NCBI GenBank assembly: GCA_027186245.1
Contig: CP114499.1
Coordinates: forward strand, 7,259,001 to 7,323,000
From: Coriaria nepalensis
Taxonomy: Eukaryota; Streptophyta; Magnoliopsida; Cucurbitales; Coriariaceae
Direction: 5' to 3'
Length of the DNA: 64,000 nt
In this document: positions 37,201-48,889 of the stretch, piece by piece
Numbering within the stretch: position 1 is the stretch's first letter
How the letters are laid out: the number at the start of each line of letters is the position of its first letter
Program-made: the position numbers and the translations under genes
Notes under the pieces: model-generated
Databases searched by the model: none
What the model was told of the DNA's origin: nothing
Seen by the model: the letters and a program-made list of their open reading frames with translations, nothing else

Positions 37201-40200
37201 AGAAGATTGAACTGCGGGTGTTCCACATTGACAAGATAATGAGCACTGGAGAGCATCTTCACTTGGAGCCCCAAAATGTTACAATTCCTTGTGAGCTTCT
37301 CCTCAACTATACAATCTTTCTAAATTATAGTTCTTATTTTCACTACCTACGTACCTTTGTTTTTTATATATATCCACGACTCCATATAGAATCGTTCAGT
37401 CTTTTGCAAACTATTTTAGCTTTTGACCATTTTAGCTCTCTAAGTATTTTCTCCTTTTTTATTTCCCAAATAAACTAATACTTAAGTGGGGAAAGAGTTC
37501 ATGTGCTCTCTGCAGCTGTTCAACAAGAGGGATAATAGAGTGGCTTTCGAGGTAATCAATTAATTTCAATTTCCATTGAATTGCAAATAATCATTATAGC
37601 GATCCTAAGATTGATTGATTTGCATTTGATAAAAACTATTTTGGTTTCTAGATGAAAATCAAACCTTTTAATCAAGATTTGTTCGCCCCAACTTTTGCAT
37701 TTGTGCCGGCAAGGTCTACATGCAATATTAGAGGTCTCATTCTCGTTCTCTAGATTACGTGCTAATAATGGATGATAATTTCAATGAGGTTTTTGAATCA
37801 TATCTTTTTTATGGTTCAGTGTTTTTTTTAGCGCTGGAGGAGGCTCCTCCTGAGATGCAATGCAATGACCTGTTTCACATTCAAAGCGTAGAGCTTGTCT
37901 CTGGAACTCCTACAAATAGATATAGTTATACAAAACTGGTATTTATTAATTATTTCATTTAGACAATTCAAACTTATACGATCAATTAATATCCTACTTA
38001 CGTACCTTGTGTTAAATTGTTGGTATATATTTAACTAACAACTCAAAATATGGATCATAAAATCGTTTGTTTGTTTGTTTGTTTTTTCTCACATAGTTCG
38101 ACAAAAAGTTAGGGCATCCTATTGATGAGTTTATGATGAAGGCTTGCTATCTTGACGTTGAAGAGAATCAGGATGTTGCTGAACACAGTACTGCTACCGT
38201 GAGTCTTTAATTATGATAAATTAGGAATATATGTGTACTACATTTAAAATAGATGGGTCTCCTTTTGATATCTATGCTTGTAGGTTAAAAATATTCCTAA
38301 GCCTCAAAGCGTAGTATCCAATGAAACTTCTGGCTCCGCAAATGGTGATGACAGTCTCATGATGAGTACTTCTAAGCTTCTTGACGTCAAGCCTCATGAT
38401 GAACTCATATTTCTACGTGAGCTACCTTCTCCTAATTAAACTCTATCAAGCTTTTTTTTTTTTTTGTTATATTTTTCTGATCTTACTTCTTTTCTCTTTT
38501 TTTTTTTCCCATAAAAATAAAAAGACGAATTGGGAAAGCAGGCTTCATGTCCTCTAAAGCTGTCTAACAAAACAGATGATAGAGTGGCTTTTCGGGTACT
38601 TACTTTCAGTTTCAATTCTCAAAATATATCATCGTTACTGTGGATATTTAAGGATCAACTCTAGTTTTACGTTTTCATATGTAACACGTGACTTGCTTTT
38701 GACTTTGCATCAAATAATTCTAAATGCTTTATGAACTGTGCAAAAAGTCTCCGTCCAATTACTCTCCAATCAACATGTTGACTAAAGTAGATATGAAAGC
38801 CAGCCTTTACATCATATCTTATGTTGATTGCTGTGTATAAATTATACTCAACATAACAGTCAACTAATCAAGTCAATACTTTCGCTAGAGGCTCTTTTTT
38901 TTTTTCATATGATTGATTTGTGAGACAGGAGCATTACGAAGTGAATTTTATTTTCTTTCATTTGGTTGGAGAAAGAAATAGAAATATTTGACTATCAAAT
39001 GAATTTGTGTGTAAAACGGTTTGGGTGATCAATAGGTGACTACCTCAAATCCGAAGAAGTATGTGTTTACACCATATTCTAAAGGCTTTGTGTTGCCAAG
39101 GACCACAGTCGACGTTACAGGTTCCTATCTCTCGTTCAACGTTAGAGATATCTCAAGTCTTGTTAACAACCTCAACAACTCATTCCTTTTCGTGGTGTAG
39201 TGTCAATGCAAGAGCCGAAAAAGGTACATCCTCATCCTGCGGGACAAAGAGAGAGGTTCATTATTCAAAGCAGAGTGGCTGGCCCTGAAACTGCTCAAAT
39301 TGATCTGACCGAAAACCTGGTAATCGTCTTTTTAACATTCATTTATGCGTAAATAACTTTTTCTCACATCTAATTGAGACGCATATTTGAAAAATTAAAA
39401 ATTGGAGTTAGTTCAAGTTTGATTGAACTAAAAAACTAACAAAAACAGATTCTACGGTGAAAAATATAAAACGAACAGAATAATAAAGAAACAATAAAAT
39501 TTGAATTTGAATTTTTATTGATTAAAAATGATTAACTAAATAATAATTATAAATTATAAATTAAATATTTATGATATGATTATAAATATTAATTAATTCT
39601 AAGTCTATTGGAAATACAATAAATTAGCTATTTTAGACCTAAACATAATTTTTGATTTACACAATAAACTTAGTAAGGTTATCAAAATAGAGATTTTGAC
39701 TAAAATGATATCTAATGAGTATACTCTTCTACTAAATACTCTAACACACTTCTAATAAGCTTGCAAACTTACTGGAACCGAATTTGACGCAAAAACTACA
39801 ACTTATGCTATTGTTGATAGCAGATGTCGAGGTGTCGAATACTTCATCTTAAAGGCGTCGACCCATCGACCTGTCGAGAACGATGATCCATTGAGTACGT
39901 CGACTCACCGAGCCATTAATTAAGACGACCCATCGAATATGTTGAGTATATCGACTCATCGAGTTCTTCGACCCATCGTGTCATCGAGTACGTTAACCCA
40001 TTGAGTCCTTCGATCCATCGAGTATTTCGACTTATCAACCCTACTCGGCTGTAATAGATTATAACTCTTTCAATTTTGATCTGATCTAACTGATTTTTCT
40101 TGTAACAAGTTTGTTTCGGCCTCCTTCAACTATAGGAATGGTGGTCAACTCCAAAATCCATCGAACCCAAACAGTCAACTCTGATCACTTTTATTATTCA

Positions 40201-43200
40201 TTAAGAAGTAGTTTCACCTTTTTCAAACACTCTTCTTTGGAACCATTGCTAATGATGCCCATCATGCTTCTAAAACACTCATAACCATTATTCATCACAA
40301 GTTTCCCATTAGCAGCAAATGGAGTAGACATTGGCTTGCTTCCTTCCTTCCATTTTGAATTTGATCAAACCTTTTGCATATTTCCTTAGTTTGTCAACTC
40401 GAATCCAACTGTGATTCTTATTTATCATTTTCAACTCTTCCTTCATTAGTCCACATACACCTGAATGCACCAATTTAAGCCTATCTTCTACCATATAAGC
40501 TTGATTTCTAGGAAAAGAACTCCTCTTCAATTTCCCAAGCTAACACTTTTGACAGATTTGCTCTTGAGATTCTACTTAAGGCAAATCTTCAATTATTATT
40601 TTTGAGCTCAAAGTTTTTATTGCTTTGAGGTCAAAATGGCCGAACCTCTTGTGTCACTTCTATGACTCATTACTCTTGCAAATCAAAGCTTAATGACTCA
40701 ATTGAATTGAAAAGTTATTGTGACTTACTAGAACTTTCACTACTTGCTTCTTACTTGCATTCAAGATGGTACAATAATCATCTTTAAACAATAAGGTGTA
40801 GCCATTCTTTATCAACTGTCCAATACTTAGCAAGTTGTGCTTCAAGTCAAGAACTAAAAACATATTGGCAATCAATTTATTGTATTTTCTGGTTTTAACA
40901 GAAACGACTCCTCTTTCATAAGCTTTTACTTCTTGTTCATTTTCAACAATGATTGTGGTCGAGAAACTTTTGTCCAACTCCTTGAAAAGACTCTCATTAT
41001 GAGTCATGTGCCTAGTACAAATACTATTTATGAACCATTCATCTCTTGATATGTTATTGACAAATTCTGTGACCATAAAGAGCAGTACTTCCTTTTCAAC
41101 TTCTTCTAATGCATTGGCTCTTTGTGGTTGTGGATTACCTCTTGGTTTCCTTCTGCAATCCATCTCAACATGACCAAACAATTTGCAAAAGTTGCATTGT
41201 GATTTTCCCTTCTAATAACAATTCTTCTCTGTGTGATTCCACTTCTTGCATATGCTGCTAGGAGGAGATTGTTTCTTCTCTGAGTTCTGAGCTCCTCCAG
41301 AACTATTTGAACCTTCTGAACGAATGGATTGATTCTTCCACTTCTTGCCTTTGTTCTTTGCTATGAAAGCTTCTTATGTCTCCTCTTCTTTGAGCTAAGA
41401 ATTCCTTTGCTTTTTTGCTTGAAGAGAGCCAGTAAACTCTAACAGAGTCAAAGTCCCTAGATCTTTGTTGTCTTTAATTACATCAATCTTGAAATCAAAC
41501 TTGGTTGGTACACTAACCAAAACCTTGTCAACCAATATCTTCTTAGTTACATATGCTTCAAGTAACTTCATCTAGTTTGATACTTGCAACAATCTTCATT
41601 CATCTTGAGCTTTTCAAACTCTCTCTTAAGACTAAGGAGTCTCATGGCTCTCACCCTTGTTGTCCCCTTGAAATATTGATTTCAAGAGATCCCAAGCTTC
41701 TTTTGTAACTTCTACACCCATGATTCGAGTGAAGATATCATCAATGATTGTTGAATGTAGTATTGACAAAGCCTTGTAGTTGTTCTGCTTATTCACTTTT
41801 TGTTTTATGGTCTGTTAGACTGTGTAGTCCACTTTTTCATCAGGTTCTTCATACCCCTCATCTACTATCTCGCATAGACCAAGTGCCTTCAAGTACATGA
41901 TCATTTTTTTTTTACCAGAACTGGTAACATTCTTCAGTAAATGTTGAAGGTCCAGTCAAGTTTAACCTTCTAGTAGCCATATCTAGCTTGCCATTTTTTT
42001 TAGTGTTCGTGGATTGAAACTATTTGAGGTATTTTAGAAGATGAGTTTGATGAGAATTGGATGGCAACAACGTGTGCTCTGATACCATGTTGGAAAAATT
42101 AAAGATTAGAGTTGGTTTGAGTTTGATTAAACTCAAAAACCAGCAATAGCTTATATAGTGAAAAAAAATAGAGAGAATAGAACAACAAATGATTGATGAA
42201 AACTGAAACTTAAATTTTATTTAGCAATTACAAATTGAAAACTATAATATCTAAAGCATGATTACAAAAATTAATTGATCATAAGTCTATTGAAGATATA
42301 ACAAATCAGCTGCTTTAGACCTAAGCAGACAACTTCTGATTTGCACTCTAAATTTAGTAAAGTTGTCAAAATAGAGATTTTGGTCAAAATGGCATCTAAT
42401 GGATATACTCTACACCAAAATGCTTCAACACACTTCTAATGAGTTTGCAAACTTGCTGGAACCGAATCTGGTTCAAAAATTGCAACTCCTACTATTGATG
42501 ATATAGCAGACGTCGAGGTGTCGAGTACTTCATCATAGAGGCATCAACCCATCGAGTATGACAACTCATTGAGTACGTCGATTCATCGAGTCATTGAGTA
42601 AGACGATGCATCAAGTACATCGACTCATCGAGACATCGAGTAAGATGACTCAATGAGTATGTTAACCTATCGAGTACTTCAACCCATCGAGCCATCGAGT
42701 ATGTTAACCCATTGAGTCCTTCGACCTATCGACCATACTCACCTGCAATTGACTATAACTCTTTTAATTTTGATCTGATCTAATTGATTATTCTTGCAAC
42801 AAGTTTGTTTCAGCCTTCTTCAACTGTAGGAATGGTGGTCAACTCTAAAATCCATTGAACCCAAACAGTCAACTTTGATCACTCTTCTTATTTATTAGGA
42901 AATAGTTTCACCTTCTTCAAACAATGTAGCTTCCTAATTACTATTATGTATCATGAGAAATCCATATTTTCCAGCCTAAGTTCTAATTCTTGGGCTCATA
43001 ACCCCCTTATAGCTTAATTATCATTTACTTTTGAATGAACGTATTAAAGATTTACACCATAAGATAATGGATGATAAGATAAAGTGAGCGATGAGAGAAT
43101 ATTGGCCCAATTATTCTAGTTTAACCTAAGTTTCTAAATACTAAATTTCAATACTTAAAAACAGTAAGAAGTCAAATATAGAGTCGTGAGTTATGACAAA

Positions 43201-45823
43201 TTCTCAAACTCAATTATTTATAAATAAATCCATATATGAGGAAAGATATATAACGGATAAATTGTTTGTCAAAATCAATTTTTAATATCGATTATAGGTC
43301 TGACATTGACCTTAACTCAATTGATGAATCATGCAATTGATGTTATTTTAGTTTGTAACTTGTAGTTCAACAAGGAGGAGTCGGGGAATCAAGTTGTAGA
43401 GTTCACACTATGGGCGTTCCATATTGACATGATGAACACCGGAGAATGTCAACTTAGTTTCGATCCTCAAGATCTTTATTTTCTGAGTGAGCTTCTTCTT
43501 AATCGTTCATTATTGTCTTATATTTACGTACTGAAAATTCATTACATATTTGGTGTGTTCATAAATGTCTCTCAATTTCTGTATGCACAGAAAACCTTAA
43601 ATCCATTCCCTAGAAAAAAAATCAAAGTTTGCTATGGTTATAATATATATATATATGAGCCTTTGTGATCTGTATGCAATTCGTTAAAGCAAAACGAAGA
43701 GGAGCCTACGCTAGTCTATACAAACATAACATCTTTTACCTGTATCTAGTTTCCGTTGTCCCTGACATCTTCTTTTTAACCCTTTGAACAATTTCATCTT
43801 TTTCCCTGCATAAAACCAAAGGTGAATTGGGAAAACAGTTCTCATGTTCCGTGCAGGTATTCAACAAGAGCAATAACTATGTAGCCTTCCAGGTGATTAT
43901 TTATTTTTACTTTCGATTAATTTGCAAACAAGAGCCATCTTTTAACAAATTAATTTTTAAGGTGGAACCATTAAACTCTTCCATCTCATGGCCAATGCAA
44001 TAATTTTCTGTCCTTTTTCAATGAATTTGCATTTGAAACGATTTTGATTACTAGGTGAGGACCACAAATGTAAAGAGATATAAGATTGTACCTAATGACG
44101 GTGTCCTGGTGCCGAGGTCCGTATGCAAGGTTATAGGTAATTCACATCTCTCTTTCAAAAAGTTTATTAATTTAATTAGTACATTGTGCTTGATGATCGT
44201 AGTCTTTCTAACCCTAACAACTGGGCTTAAGTGCAACACGTTCCTTTTCATGTTCAGTGACATTGTTAGCGCTAAAGGAGACCCCACCTGATATGCCATG
44301 TAAGGACAAATTCTTTATCGATAGTGTAGAGGTTAGACCCGGAATGACTGGAAGCGATATAACCCCAGAACTGGTACTCATTATGGCTGCCTTTTTAACA
44401 TCAGTTACTATGCGAATCCGATAAGTTATTAATATCATCAAGTTGTTGGGATTATAGAGAAAAGCTAAATTACTTTTGTTACTTTTAGTTCTACCACACC
44501 TTATCGCCGCATCCAATTGAAAAGTTCGAAATGCGGGTGTTCCATATTGATAAGATAATGAGTCCTGGGGAGCATATTCACTTCGAGCCACAAAATGTTG
44601 AAATTCCTTGTGAGCTTCTTCTCTCAACTATTCAATTTCAATTTCTTATTCTTATTTTTACAAACTACATACCTTTGTTTTCTATACATATATCAACGAC
44701 TCCATATAACATCCTTCAGTCTTTTCCAAACTATTTTAGCTCTCTAAGCATTTTCTCCTTTTTCCCAAATAAACTAAAATTGAAGTGCGGAAAGAGTTCC
44801 CGTGCTCTCTGCAGCTGTTCAACAAGAGGGATAACAAGGTGGCTTTACTGGTAATTAAATGATTTCACTTCTCATTGATTTTTGCAAATAAACCTTATAG
44901 TGCTCATGAGATTGATTTGCGCGTGTAAACTATTTTGGTTTCTAGATGAACATTAAACCTTTTAATCAAGATTTGTTCGCCCGAACTTTTGCATATGTGC
45001 CGGCAAGGTCCACATGCAATATTAGAGGTCTCATTCTCGTTCTATGGATTACGTGCTAATAATGAATGATAATTTCAATGAGGTTTTTGAATCATATCTT
45101 TTTCATGGTTCAGCGCTTTTTCCAGCACTGGAGGAGGCCCCTCCTGATATGCAATGCAATGACCTGTTTCACATTCAAAGCGTAGAGATTGTCCTTGGAA
45201 CTCCTGTACAAAACTATAGTTACCTAAAACTGGTATTTATTAATTATATCATTTAGAAAATTCAAACTTATGCGATCAATTAATAACCTACGTAATTTGT
45301 GTTAAATTTTTGGTATATATTTAACAAACAACTCAAAATATGGATCATAAAATCGTTTGTTTGTTTGTTTGTTTTTTCTCACATAGTTCGACAAAAAGTT
45401 AGGGCATCCTATTGATGAGTTTATGATGAAGGCTTGCTATCTTGACGTTCAAGAGAATCAGGATGTTGCTGAACACAGTACTGCTGCCGTGAGTCTTTAA
45501 TTATGATCTATTAGGAATATATATGTACTAAATAAATGGGTCTCCTTGTGATAATATTAAATATTATCTATGCTTGTTAGGTTAAAAATATTCCTAAGCC
45601 TCAAAGCAATCTAGTATCCAATGAAACTTCTAGCTCAGCAAATGGTAATGACGTCACTGATACTCGGAAGTACATTAGCCAATCGCTGAAGACCGTTGGG
45701 GTTGCTGCCGGTCAGGGTGGTGTTGTCAACAACACAAACTCACCCATCCAATATAGTATTCAAAGTCTAATCATCTATCAAAGCAAAGAAAGTAGGGCGT
45801 CGGAAGAAGATGGAAAATCATAA
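30640..45823 (+). CDS. Giant VAP-like protein with nine tandem MSP domains
   Basis: Forty exons join in frame to about 1,321 residues. Each domain reads like a VAP27 MSP domain: E-L-G-K-Q-x-S-C-S-x-x-L-x-N-K-x-x-x-x-V-A-F, then T-T-N-x-K-x-Y, a V-L-P-R-S strand, E-x-P-P-D-M-Q-C-K-D-K-F, and I-T-P-E-L-F. VAP proteins sit on the ER and use the MSP domain to bind FFAT motifs in lipid-transfer and tethering partners. Here nine domains follow one another as modules A (residues 1-400), B (401-812) and C (813-1241), with an 80-residue tail (1242-1321). The coiled coil and C-terminal anchor of VAP27 are absent, so the product may be soluble. The start MMSTSKLLDINPHDELIF fits a VAP N-terminus, and an in-frame TAA lies 18 bases upstream. 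I translated every exon and found no stop or frameshift; all introns are GT-AG with matching phases. A 3.5 kb retrotransposon lies in the intron between 39319 and 43366. Transcription as one unit is inferred; it could instead be three genes or partly dead. Confidence 0.72.
34340..38198 (+). repeat. Module B: MSP domains 4-6
   Basis: Exons 34340-34430 (A-B linker plus start of domain 4), 34610-34680, 35285-35366, 35448-35566; 35998-36121, 36491-36561, 36738-36819, 36941-37056 (domain 5); 37179-37290, 37487-37551, 37652-37733, 37820-37938 (domain 6); 38097-38198 (linker). Its exons and introns align with A and C but are clearly more diverged, so B split off earlier. The third exon of domain 4 uses a shifted acceptor (CACTAG|CTCTTGACA) and encodes LLTNNRRKY where A and C have TTSNPKKY. 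The frame is open throughout. Confidence 0.78.
39384..40229 (-). repeat. Left LTR (3' LTR) of the copia element
   Basis: Pairs with 42088-42923. It ends CAAACA, and its expected first bases TGTTGG have decayed to TATTTG. It contains a degenerate tandem series built on a CGACCCATCGAGTA unit at about 39840-40040. Confidence 0.8.
40690..41214 (-). pseudogene. Copia gag zinc knuckle and gag-pre-integrase fragment
   Basis: The open frame 41181-40690 (163 residues) contains the end of the CX2CX4HX4C knuckle, an RHMT protease-proximal segment and the VLDLKHNLLSIGQLIKNGY signature of copia gag-pre-integrase domains. Just upstream on the minus strand an in-frame TAG (plus 41212-41214) cuts it from the rest of gag, where CKKWNHTEKNCY continues the family sequence. 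The region downstream, where integrase should lie, is deleted up to the LTR. Confidence 0.8.
42088..42923 (-). repeat. Right LTR (5' LTR) of the copia element
   Basis: Starts TGTTGG and ends CAAACA on the plus strand, the standard TG...CA ends. The same CGACNCATCGAG series recurs at about 42510-42735. The primer-binding site abuts its left edge. Confidence 0.85.
45581..45823 (+). other. Terminal exon: conserved non-MSP tail of the nine-MSP protein
   Basis: Encodes the last 80 residues, beginning VKNIPKPQSNLVSNETSSS and containing TVGVAAGQGGVVNNTNS. No coiled coil or membrane segment is seen. The Gly-Gln-Gly and Asn-Asn-Thr-Asn-Ser motif is also kept in the relic exon at 28820-29035, followed there by alternating Ile and polar residues. 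Its function is unknown. Confidence 0.7.
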
Positions 45824-47272
45824 TAAGTTGCCCAAGTTAATGAGGGAGCAAAAGTTGACATCCCAATGGTGGGTTATCTTATATCGGTTGTGAAAGGAGT
45901 CGGCTGACGGTCTGTAAAGGAGTTGAACCCAACACTACAATACAGAGTAAGACTTTTCAAACTCTGGATGAATTTGACCCAATAAAAACTACAATGAGAC
46001 GGAATCGCAGGAGTAAGCATGCAAGAAAGGAAGTTTGAGCTTGTAGGGAAAGATGAAATTGAGGGACCAAATTAATAATTCCATTCTATTAAGTAAAAGC
46101 CGTATGTATATTTAGATTATTTTAGTATTTATCATTCATTTAATAATCATTTTGTTAAATACTTTTTTTTTTCCTTTTTGTCTTTCCTAAAGTGAAAAAG
46201 AAAATATATATTAAGAAAAAAAAAGGAAAAAACATGTTAACCTTCTCTTCATCAAATCTTCTAAGCTAAACTTATATTCAGTTCATAGACTTCTTCGCTC
46301 TTTCTTCAAACCCTAAATCTCAAACCAAAATTGTATTTCTTTCTTTCTCTTTCTTTTTATGCTTTTGTTCCCTTCCTTCTAGTTTTCTCCCTCGGTAGTC
46401 ATTAGTGGATGATAACCTAGCTTGATATGGAAAATATGAAAACTACATGATGTGTTTTGATTTTGGTGAAATTGTTAGATGATTTTGAGTTTGATTTTGA
46501 TTTTGATTTGAATTTCGATTCACAACTCACATATTTCGGTTTCAGATATTCAGACCAAAATCCGTCTCATCATGTGTATCAATAAATTGGACTTATTTTT
46601 TGATTTATTTGTTTTTAGATATTTGAAAAAAAAAATGCAAGATTTCGAGAGTAAATTGATCTTAAAAAAAAATGGATACAAATATAGATCTTTACCTCTA
46701 TTTTCACAACTTCGTCTTAGACTTAGAGTTGGGAGTAAATCAGAGGAATAAGAATGGGTAGTAAATCAGAGGAGTAAGGTCGTCTTCTTATAGATCGTAT
46801 GGAGAAAAACAGTAGAATGAGAGAAAAAGAACGAAAAAATAAGAAGAATAAGTAAATGTAGAGTTATTAAGATTATTTTTATTTAAAAATAAATTAAATT
46901 AAATTTAAATTAAGATATTTACTAATAAAATTAAAATAAAAGTAGAAAACAAAAAATTATTGGAGAGAAGAGTAATTAACTAATCCTCTAAAAAAACAAA
47001 AGGACGAAATTAGAAAGGGAACAACAATTTCATCCTAAAAGTAAAAGATGTGCATATATTTCTGTGCCTTTTGAGAATGGGTTCGGTCGTTGGCGGGCTA
47101 GGCCCATGTAAAGCCCAAATAAAGTGGCCCATTACAAAGTCCAATACTGCACATGAAACGGACTTATTTCCAAGTTCAACTTCCAGCACCTCGACCAGGA
47201 GAAAGGCATTTTTTCAGGTTAACGTCATTGACTCAAAACGTAGAAGAAGAAGAAGATCAAATCGCCATAAAA
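45824..47272. other. Intergenic DNA between the nine-MSP gene and the BPA1-like gene
   Basis: Its two ends (45847-46085 and 47030-47170) match the degraded duplicate at 29399-30235. The middle (about 46090-47025, roughly 930 bases) is missing from that copy and is bordered by similar AATTCCAT/ATTTCAT...AAGTAAAAG sequences. It therefore looks like a later insertion or a local expansion. No terminal inverted repeats or coding capacity were recognised in it. Confidence 0.55.
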
Positions 47273-48889
47273 ATGGATCCAGGCGGATATACCGTACAGG
47301 TTACTGGTTTATCCCCAAGAGCTACGGAGAAGGACGTCTCTGATTTCTTCGCTTTCTCGGGTGGAATTCAACACGTCGAGATTGTAAGGTACTACTCTGG
47401 CTTCGGATTTCTAAAAGGAAAAAAAAAAGGTTTTTGGCCCTCAATATTTTATTCTGGACTTTATGATTGCGCGATCAATCGAATTTCCAGTAAGTTTAGG
47501 TGTATAATATTTTTGGATTATTTGTATTAAAAAAAAAAAACAGGTTTGGCGAAGATGCTTGTACTGCGTACGTGACGTTTAAAGATCACTATTTTCTGGA
47601 AACTGCTTGCTTGCTAAGTGTGAGTAATTTTGATTCTTGATTTTTGATCATATATTAATAATGTAATGAAACTGATTTTATTTGAATTATGGCGTATTAT
47701 TCTGTAAAGGTACCGTCTTTTCGTCAATTATGATTCAGTATGTTTTCAGTAAGATGCTGGCCTGAGTGCCCTCTTGTTTGATGTTTGGATCGTGCTTGAG
47801 CTCTGTTTATTGAGCTCAATTCTTGTTCCTATTTGTACTTTTATGAAAAGAGTGAAGATGGATGATACCTTTCATTAGTTCATTCTTGTGTCAAGTCTAG
47901 AATTGCGTTCGTATTTGCTGTTCTTGTTCACTGTTGATTTCCTGGAATGAACTCATATGAGCCTATGAGGAGTCCTCAATGTGATTTAAATTTTCTTTGT
48001 TGTTTTTTTATATGATCCAAGAATGGTGATTGGTAACTCATGCTTTATGAGATCAATATCTTTTTATCTCAGGGAGCCACAATTGTGGATCAACGTGTGT
48101 GCATAACCCGCTGGGGAAATCATGAAGATGAGTCTGATTTTTGGAATAGGCCTTGGAATCGTCATGAAGACAAAACAGCTTCAACGGTACATATTAGTTT
48201 TCCGGCTCTTTACTCTTTAGATATTTTGTTTCCTCTTCAATTACTTGTTGGAAATGATCACTATTCGAAGGTTTCATTGGGTTCAGCAACTGGTATTTAG
48301 AATTTATTCCACTGTAATCTAATTAGATGAAATACTATTTTTTCTCTGAAATCCTATTTGGACCCATAAAAGTTCAGCTTTTCTCAAATTTTGATCTAAA
48401 AGCAAAATCTAGTTTCCCTCGACTTTTGTTTAATGTATGCTGCCTTTACTGTCTTTGCAGCCTTCACAAACGAGCCAGTTTGTCCCTAGTGCTGGAGAAG
48501 CAGTATCCAAGGCTCAAGAAATGATGAAAACCATGCTAACCCATGGCTATACGCTCGGAAAAGATGCATTAACCAGAGCAAAAGCATTCGACGAATCTCA
48601 TCAAGTATCGACAACAGCAGCATCTAAGGTTGCTGATCTGAACCAAAGAATCGGTCTCTCCAACATGTTTTATGCAGGGGTTGGAGCTGTTAAATCTATG
48701 GATGAGAAATACCACGTGTCACAGATCACCAAAACAGCTCTATCGGAAACTGGAAAAACGGCTGCATCAGCTGCAGATACTGTGGTCAAGAGCAGCTACT
48801 TCTCTACGGGAGCTCTTTGGGTCTCTGGCGCACTTAATCGAGCCGCTAAGGCTGCATCGGATATGGGTAGTCAGGGTCTTAAGCAGTAA
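47273..48889 (+). CDS. BPA1-like RNA-recognition-motif protein (binding partner of ACD11 family)
   Basis: Four exons (47273-47388, 47544-47619, 48073-48186, 48461-48889) give 244 residues. A single RRM spans about residues 5-78: YTVQVTGLSP, DVSDFFAFSG, then ACTAYVTFKDHYFLETACLLSGATIVDQRVCITRWG. The second half is Ala/Ser/Thr-rich and probably helical, with AVSKAQEMMKTMLTHGYTLGKDAL and KVADLNQRIGLSNMFYAGVGAVKS, the hallmark of BPA1 and its relatives. In Arabidopsis, BPA1 and BPL proteins bind the sphingolipid-transfer protein ACD11 and modulate cell death and immunity; some members are membrane-associated. All splice sites are GT-AG and phases agree. An earlier ATG at 47153 opens a different, overlapping frame and is not the start. 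Its promoter region was copied to 30.0-30.2 kb. Confidence 0.92.

Larger units (their letters stand above)
39384..42923 (-). mobile_element. Internally deleted Ty1/copia LTR retrotransposon, minus strand
   Basis: Two LTRs (39384-40229 and 42088-42923) flank about 1.86 kb. Next to the right LTR, which is the 5' LTR on the minus strand, lies the primer-binding site TGGTATCAGAGC (plus 42076-42087), complementary to initiator Met tRNA. Next to the left LTR is a purine tract on the minus strand (plus 40230-40240). The inside encodes, on the minus strand, a broken UBN2-type gag (ALGLCEIVDEGYEEP near 41850), a zinc knuckle (CNFCKLFGHVEMDC) and the gag-pre-integrase region (LLSIGQLIKNGY). Integrase core, reverse transcriptase and RNase H are absent, so it cannot move on its own. 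The flanking pentamers ACGCA (39379-39383) and ATGTA (42924-42928) may be a target-site duplication changed by two C-to-T transitions. The LTRs differ at many positions, so the insertion is old. Confidence 0.85.
38284..45488 (+). repeat. Module C: MSP domains 7-9, with an intronic retrotransposon
   Basis: Exons 38284-38416 (B-C linker plus start of domain 7), 38525-38595, 39036-39120, 39201-39319; 43366-43486, 43822-43892, 44055-44136, 44258-44373 (domain 8); 44489-44609, 44786-44850, 44946-45027, 45114-45232 (domain 9); 45387-45488 (linker). Most of it, introns included, is nearly identical to module A. Its 3' end (from about 45350, including the ACATAG acceptor and the EHSTAA end) matches module B instead. 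The intron 39320-43365 carries the copia element. Confidence 0.78.

Noticed and set aside
40309..40530. 73-codon minus-strand frame inside the copia element
   Set aside because: It is part of the decayed retrotransposon interior, not an independent gene.
47050..47343. 97-codon frame overlapping the BPA1-like start
   Set aside because: Out of frame with the RRM, which starts at 47273. Its C-terminal part is a shadow of exon 1.
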